From: Notospermus geniculatus
Lineage: Eukaryota; Nemertea; Pilidiophora; Heteronemertea; Lineidae
NCBI GenBank assembly: GCA_002633025.1
Contig: NMRB01000926.1
Coordinates: 44,789-108,788, forward strand
Direction of reading: 5' to 3'
DNA length: 64,000 bases
The notes under the pieces were generated by a model. The model was not told where the DNA came from. It was given only the letters and a program-made list of their open reading frames with translations, and ran no database searches. The position numbers and the translations under genes were made by a program. Position 1 is the first letter of the stretch; each line of letters opens with the position of its first letter. Positions 23,701-36,079 of the stretch are shown piece after piece.

Positions 23701-24598
23701 AAAGCCTAAAGTGTTTTTCGTCGAATGAAGTTATTTGCAATTTGTAATTCTAATTTGTAATTTTGTCTGGAATGCCAACTGGTGATCCCCTTCTCGACGT
23801 TATGGGCGGCGCTTACCGATCATCATAATTATCATACTTCAACAGAGATGCCTTTACTTCGAATCAGGAAGCAGTGACCTTGACGCACTCTGGGGACGAG
23901 ATTGGATTTGCCTTTTCTCACCGTCTGTAGCCTACTTTTGGAGTAGGTAGGCTTTTCCAACTCAACATTTTTACCGTCAGTCATGGCATCGGTTACACAA
24001 AAACTGCATGCTTTGAACTACCTGCTGAGTGTAGGCCTACGTCCTGTTCATGTGTTGGGGGTTATAGTCTATTGTTTTATCCAGTAGCCATATTACATAC
24101 ATACTGGTTTCCGTCTTAGCATGCTTTTTGCCGTCTGCACTCGCGGCGCTACGACGTCTGCGCGGGGTAGTAGGCATGAAGGCGGCAATGAGGGCATCAC
24201 AGTCGACAAAGGGCCCTGGTCTGGTTTCAGACTACGTTCAGATGACGTAGGCTCGAATCAGTAGGCCTAAGTCTTCGTAGGCTATGTTTTAGCCAGTAGA
24301 CCTCGTAGGCCTATACTAACTAGGCAATTTGTTGTAAAATTGTAGTTCCCCCGTGCAGTAGGCCAAGGCCTACTGGTAAACATTCTTACTTCACAATGGG
24401 TTCCTGCTCCGGGCCTCCGACTGAATACGGTAGCCAGAACCCTGCAGCCACACTACTTGTGACCTCTGGGTTGAACTGGTCGGAGATGACTGTGACGTCG
24501 ATAGGGCGAGACCCGATGGACAAGTTCCTAATGTGCCATGCAGAAGCAAGGCCGATGATACCACCTCCCACGACGCATACTTTCCACGAACGTTCCAT
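20716..24598 (-). CDS. DDO: D-aspartate/D-amino-acid oxidase-like, copy C (3' end missing at gap)
   Basis: Nine exons on the minus strand: 24598-24390, 23467-23353, 23120-23038, 22680-22615, 22474-22420, 22302-22201, 21344-21271, 20973-20856 and the first 40 bases of exon 9 (20755-20716). All are open and in phase. Motifs: VVGGGIIGLASAW, NCTGVGAASLLN, APWIKHF, DFVVLGG and the start of VGLRP. Exon 10 (HNYGHGG and SKL) is lost at the N at 20715, so this may be a complete gene truncated only in the assembly. It is closest to copy B, sharing the 74-nt exon 7. Intron 6 contains a 465-bp inverted-repeat element absent from B. The start is ~360 bp from the GNAT-4 start, on opposite strands. Confidence 0.87.
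21508..21972. mobile_element. 465-bp inverted-repeat element in DDO-C intron 6
   Basis: Ends GCAGCACACTGGCCGCCAA (left) and the near-complement TTGGCGGCCAGTCTGCTGC (right), flanked by TAAA on both sides. Copy B (about 13910-13935) has the empty site. Internal sequence is full of GGCGTC / GACGCC arms. Non-coding. Confidence 0.8.
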
Positions 24599-24957
24599 TG
24601 TCCTATAGAAATCGACGGTGCTGGCCTGTGCAGGCCTATTCGTGTGCGGCACAAAGAACTACTGATAAGGCCTGACGTAGTGATATAGGTGTAGCCTACA
24701 TAAATAGGGGGCGCTACGGGTACCAGTATGACATTGCAGCTAGCACTGGTCGGGTTCATTGTGTCGATAGGCAAGGTCATTCAATCCACACTGAATCATC
24801 TATGTCGGTGAATGGTGTGTTATTGATTGCAACATATTATTCCACGTGTAGCCTACTTCTTGCATTGAAAGCGAATGCTTGGACCAGTAGGCCGACCACC
24901 AGAGGCGAACACTGGTCTCTCTTTTCTGTCCACTTCCAGATTGATGTCGGCAATGAG
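24599..24957. promoter_or_regulatory. Short head-to-head interval between DDO-C and GNAT-4
   Basis: 359 bases between opposite start codons, largely matching the 369-base interval at 16563-16931. The first GNAT coding exon again follows an AG acceptor (24938-24939). Confidence 0.5.
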
Positions 24958-25509
24958 ATGGAGAACTTCAATCTTGAATTGCTGACAATCAGACAGGCAG
25001 AAGACGCAGATGTATTGGCGGTTGTTCAGTGGATTATAGAACACGCCGGATGGGCTCTAGCGGATGCAGGACTTCTTAAGGTTGGTCTATAGGCCTAAAT
25101 TGGCTGAAACTACGGTGCATGCAGGAGTTCGACTGCACACGCGTATGATTTTTGAATACCGGTACCGCAGGGTAACCTCTCCCCTGGTTGTTGATCATAT
25201 TAATCCTCGTGTATTGTGTACTTGCTGACTCTGACCTCTACGTGACAACTCATCAATGTAGGCCGACACCTACATTCATTGTTAACTAATGCCATGCAGT
25301 TCTTTTCTCAATGTACAGGCCATTGGAAAAGCCTTCGATGGAATTGTGGCAGAATATGACGGCGAACCTGTTGGTAAGTTAATGAAAGCTGATTCACGCC
25401 ATGAAAGCGAGGTGCAGGGGGCCTATGTTTGTGGACATCCTAGTTGTAAAAAATTATAATATTGATCAGTACAATGATGTATGATGTGTGTATATGTGAC
25501 AGATGGGAT
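24958..25509 (+). CDS. GNAT-family acetyltransferase, copy 4 (exons 1-2 only, cut at gap)
   Basis: Exon 1 (24958-25080, starts MENFNLELLTIRQAEDADV) and exon 2 (25319-25373) are intact and nearly identical to copy 3. The N at 25510 cuts the gene inside intron 2, 15-20 bases before the expected acceptor. The large exon 3 is probably the one at 36369-37078 (copy 5), which lacks exon 1. The two pieces overlap across intron 1, exon 2 and intron 2 with allelic-level differences, so copies 4 and 5 may be one gene. Confidence 0.8.
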
Positions 25510-25510
25510 N
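25510..25510. other. Assembly gap (single N)
   Basis: Interrupts GNAT-4; the following satellite piece is unrelated to the gene. Confidence 0.9.
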
Positions 25511-26665
25511 ACCAAACCTTGTGGGATGATAATGGGGAGGCTAAGCTACGTCATGGTACCACTCATTATCCAATTATATAATCCCTAGCAACATCATAGC
25601 AACTCCATTGTTCTGTGGTACCCCTGGGATCATTTCAATATTACTGATTAGAATTCAACCAAACCTTGTAGGATGATAATGGGGAGGCTAACGTACGTCA
25701 TGGTAGCACTCATTATCCAATTATGTAATCCCTAGCAACAGCATAGCAACTCCATTGTTCTGCGGTGTGCCTGGGATCATTTCAATATTACTGATTAGAA
25801 TTCAACCAGACCTTGTGGGATGATAATGGGGACAGGACATGGAATGGAACAGAACTTTCAGAATGTGAAGCTCAGGACCCTTCATTAGCAGGATTGTGGT
25901 TGGTTGAGATGAAGGGAACGAAATATTGAGAATGCCAAAGGAACCATATTTAGGTGGATTGCTCCTGGCTGACATGGAATAGATCAATTGAAACAGGAAA
26001 AATGCGCTGTTGCTAGTGGATTAATATAGATATGGAAAAGGTATGCAAGGTAGGTGATCCTTAAAGATATCATCATACCATGTTTCTTTCTCCAAATAAC
26101 AAAACGAACATAGCATACAACAGAACAATGCTCTTACTACAATGTACTAGGGTATTACATAACAGTGTGATGAGTGGTACCACAAATATTTAGCCCTCCA
26201 TATCATCCTACAAGGTAAATAGTTGTATTCTAATCAGTAATACTGAAATGATCCCAGGGGTACCGCAGAACAATGGAGTTGCTATGCTCTGCTGTTGCTA
26301 GGGATTACATAATTGGGTAATGAGTGATACCATGAAGTAGCTAAGCCTCCCCATTATCATCCTACAAGGTTTGCTTGAATTCTAATCTGTAATATTGAAA
26401 TGATCCCAGGGGTACCACAGAACAATGGAGTTGCTATGCTGTTGCTAGGGATTACATAATTGGATAATGAGTGGTACCATGGCGTAGCTTAGCCTCCCCA
26501 TTATCATCCTACAAGGTTTGGTTGAATTCTAATCAGTAATATTGAAATGATCCCAGGGGTACCACAGAACAATGGAGTTGCTATGCGGTTGCTAGGGATT
26601 ACATAACAGAGTGATGGGTGGTACCAGAAGGTCCCCTAGCCCCACCACTATTATCATATCAAGTT
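25511..26665. repeat. Satellite array with 147-bp period in inverted arrangement
   Basis: Two full plus-sense units start at 25511 and 25658, with a partial third from 25805. After a ~350-base centre, about four units follow in the opposite sense (unit ends near 26216, 26370, 26517, 26660). Each unit carries ACCTTGTGGGATGATAATGG, CCCTAGCAAC, and GGGATCATTTCAATATTAC. Non-coding. Confidence 0.85.
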
Positions 26666-27194
26666 TGGTTGAAATCTGTGCAGTAATAGTGAAATGATCC
26701 CAGCCATACCGCAGAACATCTTATTTCCTCGGCCCCTTTTATTCAAGGTTGACAAAACTTTTTCAAGGTTGCATAAATTCGTTTTAAACATGAAAATAAA
26801 CATCTTGCACAATATTTTCAGACTTTTTTTTTTGAATACAATTTCAAATTTCTTGAATATAAATTTTTGTTCTTGAAGGGATTTTGCTTTCTTGAATAAA
26901 TTCCGCTTTGGCTTGCCATAATGGACATCCTTGATAAACACGATTTGATAGAAGTTTTCAATTCGTCAAACGGGTGATCCACTGTTGCAATTTTGGCTTG
27001 AGACGGGGTTGCGCGACGTACGACCAGACGATTTACGCTTGTAGGGCGTAGACAAGATAATAGCATTCTCGAAATATGTACGAGAAGGCACCTAAAAAAA
27101 TATTACTTCTTTTTATCAGCCACCAATCGAGGGTTCTGCCTCCACGCGATGTGTCATTGACGTTTGCCGACTCCTTTAAACGCTTAGTGCCATA
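26666..27194. other. Unassigned sequence
   Basis: AT-rich with TTCTTGAATA-like repeats at 26830-26900. No gene recognised. Confidence 0.4.
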
Positions 27195-27311
27195 TTCATA
27201 AAGGGTGTTTAAGACTTACATGTAGACGCGTGTAACTTTACTAAATGCACACACTTCCACCATGCACTTGACGAAGTTACACGCGTCTAGGTCTTAAACA
27301 CCCTTTATGAA
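27195..27311. mobile_element. MITE-like hairpin
   Basis: Inverted arms TTCATAAAGGGTGTTTAAGA and TCTTAAACACCCTTTATGAA, with a second arm pair around GACGCGTGTAAC / GTTACACGCGTC. Non-coding. Confidence 0.75.
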
Positions 27312-27352
27312 TTTGGTCCTTACAGTCTATTCCGTGGCCAAGGTCCGCTCTT

Positions 27353-27590
27353 AAGCATGGCGCACACGAGCGACTAAAATGGGGGCGACTACCAATGCGA
27401 CTACTAGGTCGCATGCGATAATTACCTTTGAGGTCGATCAGTGATGTCATCCGCGACATCACTGATCTCCCAGTGAAGCATTTGTTGCAAACGAGTCAAA
27501 AAAAACTAAAAATATGTTCAGTCGCCCCTGTAGTCGCAAGGCTAGTCGCCTAGAAAATCGCTCAAAAAATCGCTCGTGTGCGCCATGCTT
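27353..27590. mobile_element. MITE-like hairpin (AAGCATGGCGCACACGAGCG ends)
   Basis: Terminal inverted repeats AAGCATGGCGCACACGAGCG / CGCTCGTGTGCGCCATGCTT are perfect over 20 bases. Internal arms repeat GCGACTA / TAGTCGC. Non-coding, 238 bp. Confidence 0.8.
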
Positions 27591-29372
27591 TACCGGGATT
27601 GAAGCCGGCAGCACACTAGGCGACATCGCAAGTAATCTGATCGCAAAGCCTGCAAAATTGGCTCTTAATGCCAAGTGTGCGCTGGACAGCGATGCGTGGA
27701 GTCCTCTCACCAGCGACGCACGTTAATATTAGTGAGGTTTCGCAAATCTGACGAAACACGAAGTATAAATAGGAAATTGGACTTAATTTCCACTTGGAGG
27801 AAGTCAGTATAATGCCTCCAAGAATAGAGCTAACATTTAGCAAACATAATTCCGAGGGTATCAACAAACATATTGGGTTTCCCAAATGTTACAACATTCA
27901 AGCTGCTGTTCTTCATGGGATATTGGCTAAGTCATATTTTCAAGATGGCCGACTGGCAGCCATATTTGAAGTCGAAGAGGGCCAAAATTCGATGTCGAGG
28001 TCACACATTCTAGTTACGCCAATCCCTTTGTTCAAGGCCGCGAAAAGAGCACCGATCAAAAGGACCGATGGTATCGTTGGCTTTTCCGGGGGCTTGGGAA
28101 AACTCGCCTGTACATCGCATCACGGCCTTTGATGATGTAGTAGTCAGCAAGAACAGCCAGCACTTCTCGGCCTCGTTCACCAGGCGAGCCCTAATCTCCC
28201 TATTGATTTTGTCCGTACAGAGAAAAAGAGGATCGTTAGATCACAGGGCGAACCGGCTCATTTATTTTGTCCGTGCCGAAGAATGGTACGAAACTCCAAA
28301 AATTCAGTGACACCAAATGATTCATCCGCTTCGCTGCGCGATACTCGGCTTTCGGATGGACATGGACAGGTCTTCTGAGGCCGCAAGTGAAATTAGAGAT
28401 TAAGCGATAGACCTAAAGCGATGTCATTTGTCATTGTCTCTAGCACTCCTGTAAAAGGATTCCGAGCTCGGATGACGAATGAATTCCATTACGTCCAGTT
28501 ATGAGGGAATGATTGGGTGCCGGGAGATGATTGGCCGGCCGTGTTTGGATGAATGATCAATTAAAGGGTGGTGTAACCAAGCGAGATGAACGCATTTTTA
28601 TTGCAGTTCACTTTCGTTCTGTGGGGAAGCGTTTATGACTATGAGCATATTCGTTTCACATGTGGGTAGACACGCGGTTCACCAAGAATCTATCATTTGT
28701 TTTTCTCTTAAAGGAGCAAGATATTGGATCTCTAATGCGTTATTTGACTGCCAACGTAGAGGGAGCCACCTAGCGAAAAGACGCCCTTGCATTCGGCGAT
28801 TTTTGTGGTACCAGCTATCTGCTAAAATATATTACGTCATGGAAATCTTGGAGGAATTATACTGTATAATTCCTCCAAGTATAATTCCTCCAAGGATATA
28901 CGTTCTAAACTCACTGAGAGCTCTCCAGTGGCCTGTGCCATAACGCACAGCGCCGTCTGTTAATCAACGGTGACACTACGCTAATCAAAACAAAAACAAA
29001 GGGTTCCCGCCGGGCAATATCTTTCGGATGTCTCCCTTTAAGTCTTGATAAATAGTGTAATCTATAGGGCGTCGAAGTACCAATTGCGGTACCGCAACAT
29101 CATGCCCGTTGCTCTTTTAAAAACGGCGTTTCCTACGCCCACCACGTCCACCATAAAAAGAATCAAAGTAGCGGTCGTGTGATGCTGGTTTGAAATTGCT
29201 TCCATCTTTTTCCTGAAGAGCAATATCATTCATACACCATATTGGCCGCAAGGATGAGGTTCACTTGAACTCTACGGACTACGATTTTGTATCGAAAGAT
29301 TCGGTCGTAATTCCGAACGTATCGATGCCGAAATTTCAATTATTAAAGGAAACATCTTATGATGTCATACCA
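27591..29372. other. Unassigned sequence
   Basis: No family recognised. A small palindrome around TTGGAGGAATTATA lies near 28845-28905. The open frames here are short and show no domain. Confidence 0.4.
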
Positions 29373-29545
29373 AATAGGAGCTGTCAGCGAGTTGACCACT
29401 AGGTGTCACTACAGCCCAATTCAATGCATCTAGCGGACCCAGTCATTATCGATCGAGCAGCGATCATAATAGATTTCCTGTACATTAGGTCCGCTAAGAC
29501 TGTGCTACCATCTGTTAGCAATATACGCGGCTGACTGCTCCTATT
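29373..29545. mobile_element. 173-bp inverted-repeat element, second copy
   Basis: Reverse-oriented copy of 2858-3030 with the same ends (AATAGGAGCTGTCAG ... CTGACTGCTCCTATT) and the same length. Confidence 0.75.
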
Positions 29546-29619
29546 GCATTGAATTACCATGGATAGTTTTTAGCTCAGCTTTCAGCTGAGCTAGTCATAT
29601 GTATACTGAGTGGCGTCCG

Positions 29620-29620
29620 N
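29620..29620. other. Assembly gap (single N)
   Basis: The next ~150 bases repeat the last ~150 bases before the N at 47191. Confidence 0.9.
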
Positions 29621-31600
29621 AAATTTTGATGTCATTAGTTAAAGCTAACCTCACAATATGGGCTTACAAAATTTTGGAACTTTTTGCTTTAACTGGGCCG
29701 AGATATTCATACAGTAGAACTCGCCTATAACGTACCAGGTGGGACCAGCGATTTTTGTCCGTTATACACGAAATACGTTTTACACATGTACCTATATACT
29801 TTGTATATATATATACTATATACTTTGTCTGTCATACACGTAAAACGTACTTTGTCCGGTATACGGATACCGTACATTGTCGGTTACACACGTAAACAGT
29901 GTTATGTGTATGCCACCATTTCATTTTGGTTATTATGTCTTCAAGTCATTCAGTAATTCAAAACTTGTGACAATGTGCGAACTCCATGCATTAGAAACTG
30001 CGGGTTCAGCTGACCATGTGCCTATCATGTGACTCGTGGTCTGGCGCGCAATTTAGAAATGATACAATGTAAACGCCCAGCACTTACCGTAAGCTCCCTT
30101 GGTTCATTGGTGCCCTGGTCTCCCCTGACTTTTTTTTCAACATTTTCACTGACTTCATTACTTTTGACTGATGTACCGGTGGCGCCAGGAGGAGTACGTT
30201 ATATACGAATCAATTTTAATGGAAATGCATTACACTGGGACCGGAGATTTGGGTACGGTATACGCGAATGTCCGTTATACAGCGGCCGTTAGGCGAGCAT
30301 TTTTTTATTAGTTGGCTCTCGAGCCCGCCGAACCCCAAAACTGCCGAAAATGAAAAAAAAAAAAAAATTTTTTCTGGCCATTCTCGAGCCCGCCGATGCA
30401 AATATTCCTTGTTTTTTGAAGAAAAAAAAAATTTTTTATTTTATTTTTATTCCGCCCGCCGATCTCGGCTGCAGCGCCCTGCATGCAGCGCGCGGATGTA
30501 TTGTCAAAGTACAGCGCTGTTGACACTGACTGGTGCACGTGGTGCGCAGAAACTCTACAACAGTGCAGATTTTCTCCAAGACACTGTCATCGACTTGTCG
30601 CCTCCATGTTTGACCGCATCACTCCTCCTAATGGAGTTACCATTTAGGTGCCTGATCACAATGGTAGATATTTCTCCATTTAACCTTCCGCTGCACTACT
30701 TTTCAAGATGGTAGCCTTCGGTCGATTCAAGAGGCTGTTGGTGGTTGAACCTCGTTCCCAAGACCCTCTAGTATGATGACAATCATGGATGATGGCTGCC
30801 GCGGCGGGAACATGGTTTACTGTGATACACTCATTCCCCCATTTAATGAGGCCTGTCAGATCCCTCGTTGATGGATCCGATTGTTCGACAGTCGGGGATT
30901 TAATAACCTCCTCTCCTAAAAAACATTGATATTGCCTGGGGGAACTTTTATTGGACCCTGCAAAATCCTCAAAACTTTCAAATGTGTCCCAATGTTGAAA
31001 GGTAGCTGAAATAGGTAGAGCCTGGTAGTTGTCAAGTACGAATAGAAAAAGTGAAAAAGTGAGCAAGACTTTCTTTATTTTGGAAAAAAACTTTTATTTT
31101 TTTCTGTCCTCCTGCTTTCAATCCCAGAACAGCAGCTGCGAGAACTTGAGAAAAAAAGTTTNGAAAGTTCCAAAACTTCATTCTCCTACGTTTCTGGGTG
31201 AGCTCTGTCTACTAATATCAAAATTTTTTGAAAAAATGGAAATTCTCAAAATATCGAAATTTTGATAATCTCAAATATCTCAGCAACCACTCGATATATT
31301 TTGACGAAACAGAGCTCAAAATCCTTAGAAACTTCCACTCTATCAACCCTGTAACAAAAGTCACAAAAAAATTCCATAATAAAAATGTTGATTTTTAGGG
31401 GTTTTTCTAATGAGGAATTACATAATTATGATATTTCCAAATTTCCAAAAGTTTGATGCAGAAATATGACCAAGGTTATATACTTTCATGTGGTACAAAC
31501 CGTGTTAAAATTGGCCCAGCAGTATTTGAAATATTCAAGGTAGTAGGTGTAGATAAACTAATGTCAATGACTGTACATTGTTACGGTAACCTCTCATAAC
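29621..31600. mobile_element. Part of a long inverted-repeat element in a BSDC1 intron
   Basis: 29621-29770 is identical to 47037-47190, and 31163-31600 is the inverted copy of about 46690-47035. Joined at that overlap, the pieces make one element with ~350-400-bp inverted arms and a ~1.7-kb centre. Nested in it is a TIR-like end CAGTAGAACTCGCCTATAAC at 29712, with a weak partner near 30298 (pogo-like ends). Poly-A/T runs at 30350-30450. No long reading frame. Confidence 0.6.
31162..31162. other. Assembly gap (single N)
   Basis: Small break inside the inverted-repeat element. Confidence 0.85.
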
Positions 31601-31684
31601 TGCATCCTATTTAGTAGGTGAATAATCATCACTTTACTCAGAAATGGAAAACCTTTCAAACACGACTTTATAGACAATTCTTAC

Positions 31685-34600
31685 CAACTGTGTGTATAGA
31701 GCCCTCACTTCTACATTAGATACCAATAACTCTGATATGTGTCCTTTCCGGCTGTCCAGATCAAAATTTGCAAGCCACTCATCAAACTTCTCTGGTGGTC
31801 CATCAGGTGGAGAGGTGTATGTGCCAGGGTCAACTTGAATTGCATGCAAACGCACCTGCAAAATGGAACCATACAAATCTGGTGTGGGTTATCAAAAGCA
31901 ATGGCCTAGTCAAGTGTACTCCAAACTGGGTTAGGTGTTTTAGAAATACAGAATATGACAGTCTGGGTTAGGTGTTTTAGAAATACAGAATATGACAGTT
32001 TTGTGTGATTAATAAAAACATTTTATTAATGTCTTTTTGTGGAAAAAGTCTCACCTTCGCTTTATCAAACACAGAAACAGAATCTTTACCAACTGTCACC
32101 TCCTCTTCATCACTGTCATCAGGGGGCACTGTAAGCGCATGGGTGATACCACCCAAGATGTATCCCAGACCTTTCTTCATCTTTGCTGTAGCAGTACTGG
32201 CATTCTCTTCCTACAAATCAAACCAAGAAGGCATTGTCTTGGGCACTACATCAGAAAGTTTTTTTAAGTGCAACTCTATGAACTGCTTGTAGATTTTCAG
32301 CAAGTTTGGCTGAATTTTTATGTCTGCTACAGTACCTTTAGTCCCTCCCTGACAGTTTGAGCCACGGTTCTTGTGTCTGTCTGCATTGTACAAGTATACT
32401 CTGCTAAATCCTTCCTCACAAATTCCATGGCTGATGCAGACTGGAAAAACAAGGTGTTGTCAGTCAGTACAAGTCAGTTAAACAAGCCCAGGAAGGCCTT
32501 TCCGACTTCACAACGAGGCCTTTCCTACTTTACAACAAGGCCTAATACGTTCTTTTCCTAGGCCTATGAAATTGCTCTTTTCCTACTTGCTCGTGCACAC
32601 AGTATTATTATTGGGACCTTGGCTTACCCTACCTAATACCTAATGTCTTGCAATGTATACTATTCCTAAGCCTAGTCTACTCATGACCCAAAAATGCCCA
32701 CATGGCTCAGCCACAGGCATATCATCCTATACCTAGGCCTGCACACAGCCTGTGATGAGGATGTCATAATCCCTGTGTTACATGTTTTGTTTATTTTGCA
32801 AAATCATAGGCCTGCATCTATAAATCCCACATTGGATTGGAACTGCCTGAATTTGTTGATCATGACCGTGATAACTTGTGTATGTATGGTATTGGTATGG
32901 TATGAAATCTATAGAAGGCCTAGCTAGAGTAGACGACTGGGCAGCATAACCTAAGTCACACCTTATCTGAAATAAATAAACTTGATTATGCAATAAACAT
33001 ATCATCAATTTGGCCTCCATAAAACATGTACCGGTATAGTCTCTAACAATAAGAATAGCACATGCAAAATACTGACAGAGACACAAAATGAACAAAAAGA
33101 TAATGAGACAAGACCTCTTCTTTAAAAAAGTTTCTTTATTGACTAACACTAACAGGCAAATTCATATTCGACTAAGTACTACTATTGTGTAGTATTCTTC
33201 CAACTGAAAAAACAAGAAGACATGAAAGCAATGATCGCAAGTACCGGTACAACTACAAGAGTGAATTACTGTGTAATGTTACAAATCAATCAACTGTGAA
33301 TAACTGTGATTCTGTATATGTCGTCATATGTGTGACATAGGCCTATTGGCTACCATATGTGAAACACCGTGTTGGCCTACCACCGTACCAGTATGCCCAA
33401 CAAACACTAGGCCTAACTTAGGCCTAACAGATGATGAAATTAGCGGCTTGTCTCTACTCTGCTGATTCAGTGATTGTGAATGAGTCAGACAGAGTCAGAG
33501 CATGGAGGTACATGTAATATTGAGAAGGAGCGAACACGGACCCCACATCAAACAGTACAATCATCGTTCCGCTGTTTGCTAAAGTGATTAGGGGGACAAT
33601 AGGCTAATAACGCCGCACGATGGTCGGAAAAAGCCGATCTAATCTTCGGTAATTTCCGTGTGCAGTCAGCACTTCCCTTGTACAATGGTCAGAGTCCAAA
33701 CAATAGAAGGGAACAATGGCAGTGGACGTTGCCTACGCACGAAAACTGAAAAATTCATCGTTTTCATCGCGTCAAAAACAGCACCTCGCAGCATCTCGCA
33801 CTGAAACGACCACCCGTATATGTTACCTGAACTAATCATCTTTTAAACTATCATAACGCAATCCTCTTCAAACTTTTCAGATGCGAAGAATCTCATTATC
33901 ATTATCATTATCATGTTTACCTTAAAACGTAGATATCTTTATTGGAAATTGGTCTTTTTCGATGATTTTTTCACTAAAATACAGCGGAGAGTTTACCAAA
34001 TTGAGTTGTCTTCGAAATAGCCGGTTATCTAATTCCCAACGTGGAGAAAAACGCAAGAATATGATTGGGTCGACGCGATATCAATTATAGATGGCGCTGC
34101 ACTTTGAGAGTTGTGCGGAATTCATGATTGCCTTCAAGGAGCTCAGCGTGCGTACCGGACAATAGGCGGGAACAAAGGCAAACAATGGGGGCGTGGAATT
34201 GTGGTCACAGCGATTAGGGCCGTGCTCGCTCCTTCTCAATATTACCTCCATGGTCAGAGTGATTCTGAATAAAAAATAGGCCCCTAGGCTATAAGCGCTA
34301 GCTAGGTAGGCCTATTCAATCAATGATAGCCTATTATTGCACAACTCTGCAAAAAATGAGGACTATTAAGTCCATGCGGACATGCTGATGTTTGTCGAAC
34401 AAGTCAAATAAATTTGAAATATTCACAATCACATGACTGACATCACTGTCAAAATGTACAGACAACAGTGTACATCAATGCACACACAGCAGGCACAGAA
34501 CGTACGCAGTTACGCACCTTATCTTTCACAGTCTGTAGCCAGCTTCCCAGCCACCCGCAGTCATTTCCACCACTGAAAACAAAGATGACAGTATACAGAA

Positions 34601-34691
34601 ATTGAACTTTTCCTAATTATTAACAAAAGATTGAAACCGAAATTGGGAAATATGTCACTTTTTCTCTGCGTTCTCACCTGGCACCTGCCAT
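31685..34691 (-). CDS. BSDC1: BSD domain-containing protein 1, exons 1-5 (N-terminal part)
   Basis: Five minus-strand exons in phase: 34691-34678 (start MAGA), 34572-34518 (CGWLGSWLQTVKDK), 32440-32336 (AMEFVRKDLAEYT), 32210-32055 (KMKKGLGYILGG) and 31855-31685 (PDGPPEKFDEW, ISELLVSN, ALYTQL). These follow the order of animal BSDC1: N-terminal WL.. helix, then the BSD domain, which begins in exon 5 and continues with exon 6 at 46650-46509. Exon 5 ends in phase 0, exactly fitting exon 6 (VPSEVSHALFWQRYF). With exons 6-9 the gene totals 1326 nt, or 441 aa, close to the vertebrate length. BSD domains occur in TFIIH p62 and synapse-associated proteins; the cellular role of BSDC1 is poorly known. 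Intron 2 contains a 752-bp element. Confidence 0.9.
33501..34252. mobile_element. 752-bp inverted-repeat element in BSDC1 intron 2, allele-specific
   Basis: Ends begin CATGGAGGTA and end TACCTCCATG, with arms continuing through AATATTGAGAAGGAGCGA. Flanked by GTCAGAG on both sides (33494-33500, 34253-34259), a 7-bp duplication. The allelic piece near 48620-48655 lacks it. Confidence 0.83.
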
Positions 34692-35112
34692 TTTGCAATT
34701 TTTGTTTTATCTCTATCCGCGTTGTGAGCATCTGTTACTGATTCCGTGGTTGCCGGGAAGAGAATGGCGGTCGTGTCACCCTCACGTCTTTTCGGCCGCG
34801 GCGTCACCAGTTCGGTCGGGTTCGTCCTCACCTCGTCTCCCACTGCGCCTGCCCGTTTTTGGGGAAAAGCGCAGTTGATTAGGATATTCAAAATTTGCTT
34901 TAGGCAGCCAGGTAAGTTCGCCAGATCACCGCCGCCGGTAGTGTAGCTAGCTGACGTAGTCATTATTGAGCGGGAATAATCAAGTTGCCCCGTTGGGGGG
35001 GGGGGGAGAACTTTCATATTGGCAGCAAATTCTCGATCTCCTAGGCCTACCCTACTTGATACTTTACCACGAGATGATCTCTGCCATCCATCCATCCATA
35101 AGATAGGCCTAA
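34692..35112. promoter_or_regulatory. Upstream region of BSDC1
   Basis: GC-rich sequence directly upstream of the BSDC1 start. On the plus strand an open frame with GCAGCCAG followed by GTAAGT could be a divergent first exon. The allele at 49020-49300 has a ~40-base loss in that frame and GTTAGT instead, which argues for a non-coding leader. Confidence 0.35.
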
Positions 35113-35274
35113 TGCCCCTTTATAGCCTATTAAGAAAATCTCATCATTTTACCATAATTTCGCACGGTAAGGACAGTTTACCATGGTATAATTGGCTTTT
35201 ACCATGGTAAAACTTCTTTTACCCTGCGAAATTATTCACCATGGTAAAATGGAGAATATTTTTTATAAGGGGCA
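35113..35274. mobile_element. MITE rich in TTACCATGGTAA
   Basis: Inverted ends TGCCCCTTTATA / TATAAGGGGCA with repeated TACCATGGTA palindromes inside. The other allele has it at about 49756-49917. Confidence 0.7.
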
Positions 35275-35278
35275 GAAG

Positions 35279-35372
35279 TTAGCGTCGATCGCTCTGCTGC
35301 GCACCTCCAAACTGTGGTGACGGAGGGAGCGACATTCATTAAAAATCCCTGATTACCTCAGGATGATGCCAT
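35279..35372. repeat. Dispersed short hairpin repeat (GGGAGCGA family)
   Basis: Typical parts: GCTCTGCTGCG, GTGGTGACGGAGGGAGCGA and CCTCAGGATGATGCC. Relatives at 39717-39807, 39880-39980, 42096-42196, 49919-50014 and 63417-63503. Confidence 0.6.
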
Positions 35373-36079
35373 GGTAATTCGGTAGTCTTTAAATCGAATA
35401 TACGAAATTCATGAACCAAGAAACAAATCTAATCATCACGGATAATTTGAGAGAAAACCCCCTTCGACAGCTTTTGATCGCGACCATAAAAATAATTGAA
35501 CCAATTCTAATGTCGTCATTAAAGCGGCAGAGCGGTCTCTGATGAGGAACATTCAACGTGAAATCAGGCGTTTATCGGCAGGAGAATCCGTCGTTGATTT
35601 CAACGATTTCTCTTCTTCACTGGATTTGCATCCGCCTGAGCTGTGCATGATACGGCTTGAATTATGATCGCAAGAACGGAAATTTAACGGAATTAAAACC
35701 AGTGAACTCTTGAGGGAGGACGGGGATCCCAGCTCGACAGAGGGCAGCACACCGAAACCCGGTCCTAATACAATGGACGCCTCTTGTGTGCGAAATTGAT
35801 CAGGACCGGGATGTCAGACAGTTTCATTTCAATAGTTTTAACCACTAGCGACACCTAATGTCGGCTATCGTCCCCACTTTGACGCCATGCAATACAGCGA
35901 AGGCAGCTTTTTTGATTGGTTCTTCCTTCGATTGTCAATTCCGTTTCGTTTCTATCTGTTCCGATGATTATAATGAGCCGCACGATATGCTGTGTTCTGA
36001 TAGCTGAATTAGCCAACGGTGAATTCAATAAGCGGCGTTTCATCTGAGATCGACTGCCGGAAAACCTTTCGCACGACAG
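35373..36079. other. Near-identical non-coding block (partner 50020-50730)
   Basis: About 700 bases nearly unchanged between the two alleles, in contrast to the indel-rich sequence on the BSDC1 side. A 65-codon minus-strand frame (35553-35750) is the same in both copies but has no recognisable domain or splice context. Confidence 0.5.

Noticed and set aside
25511-26665. Regularly spaced repeats considered as CRISPR
   Set aside because: Units are repeats over their full 147 bp with no variable spacers, and the genome is eukaryotic.
34746-34946. Divergent first exon with a GTAAGT donor opposite BSDC1
   Set aside because: The other allele has a deletion in the frame and a GTTAGT donor; more likely a leader or chance.
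35553-35750. 65-codon frame identical in both alleles
   Set aside because: The identity extends well beyond the frame, so it reflects a conserved block and not coding constraint; no family recognised.
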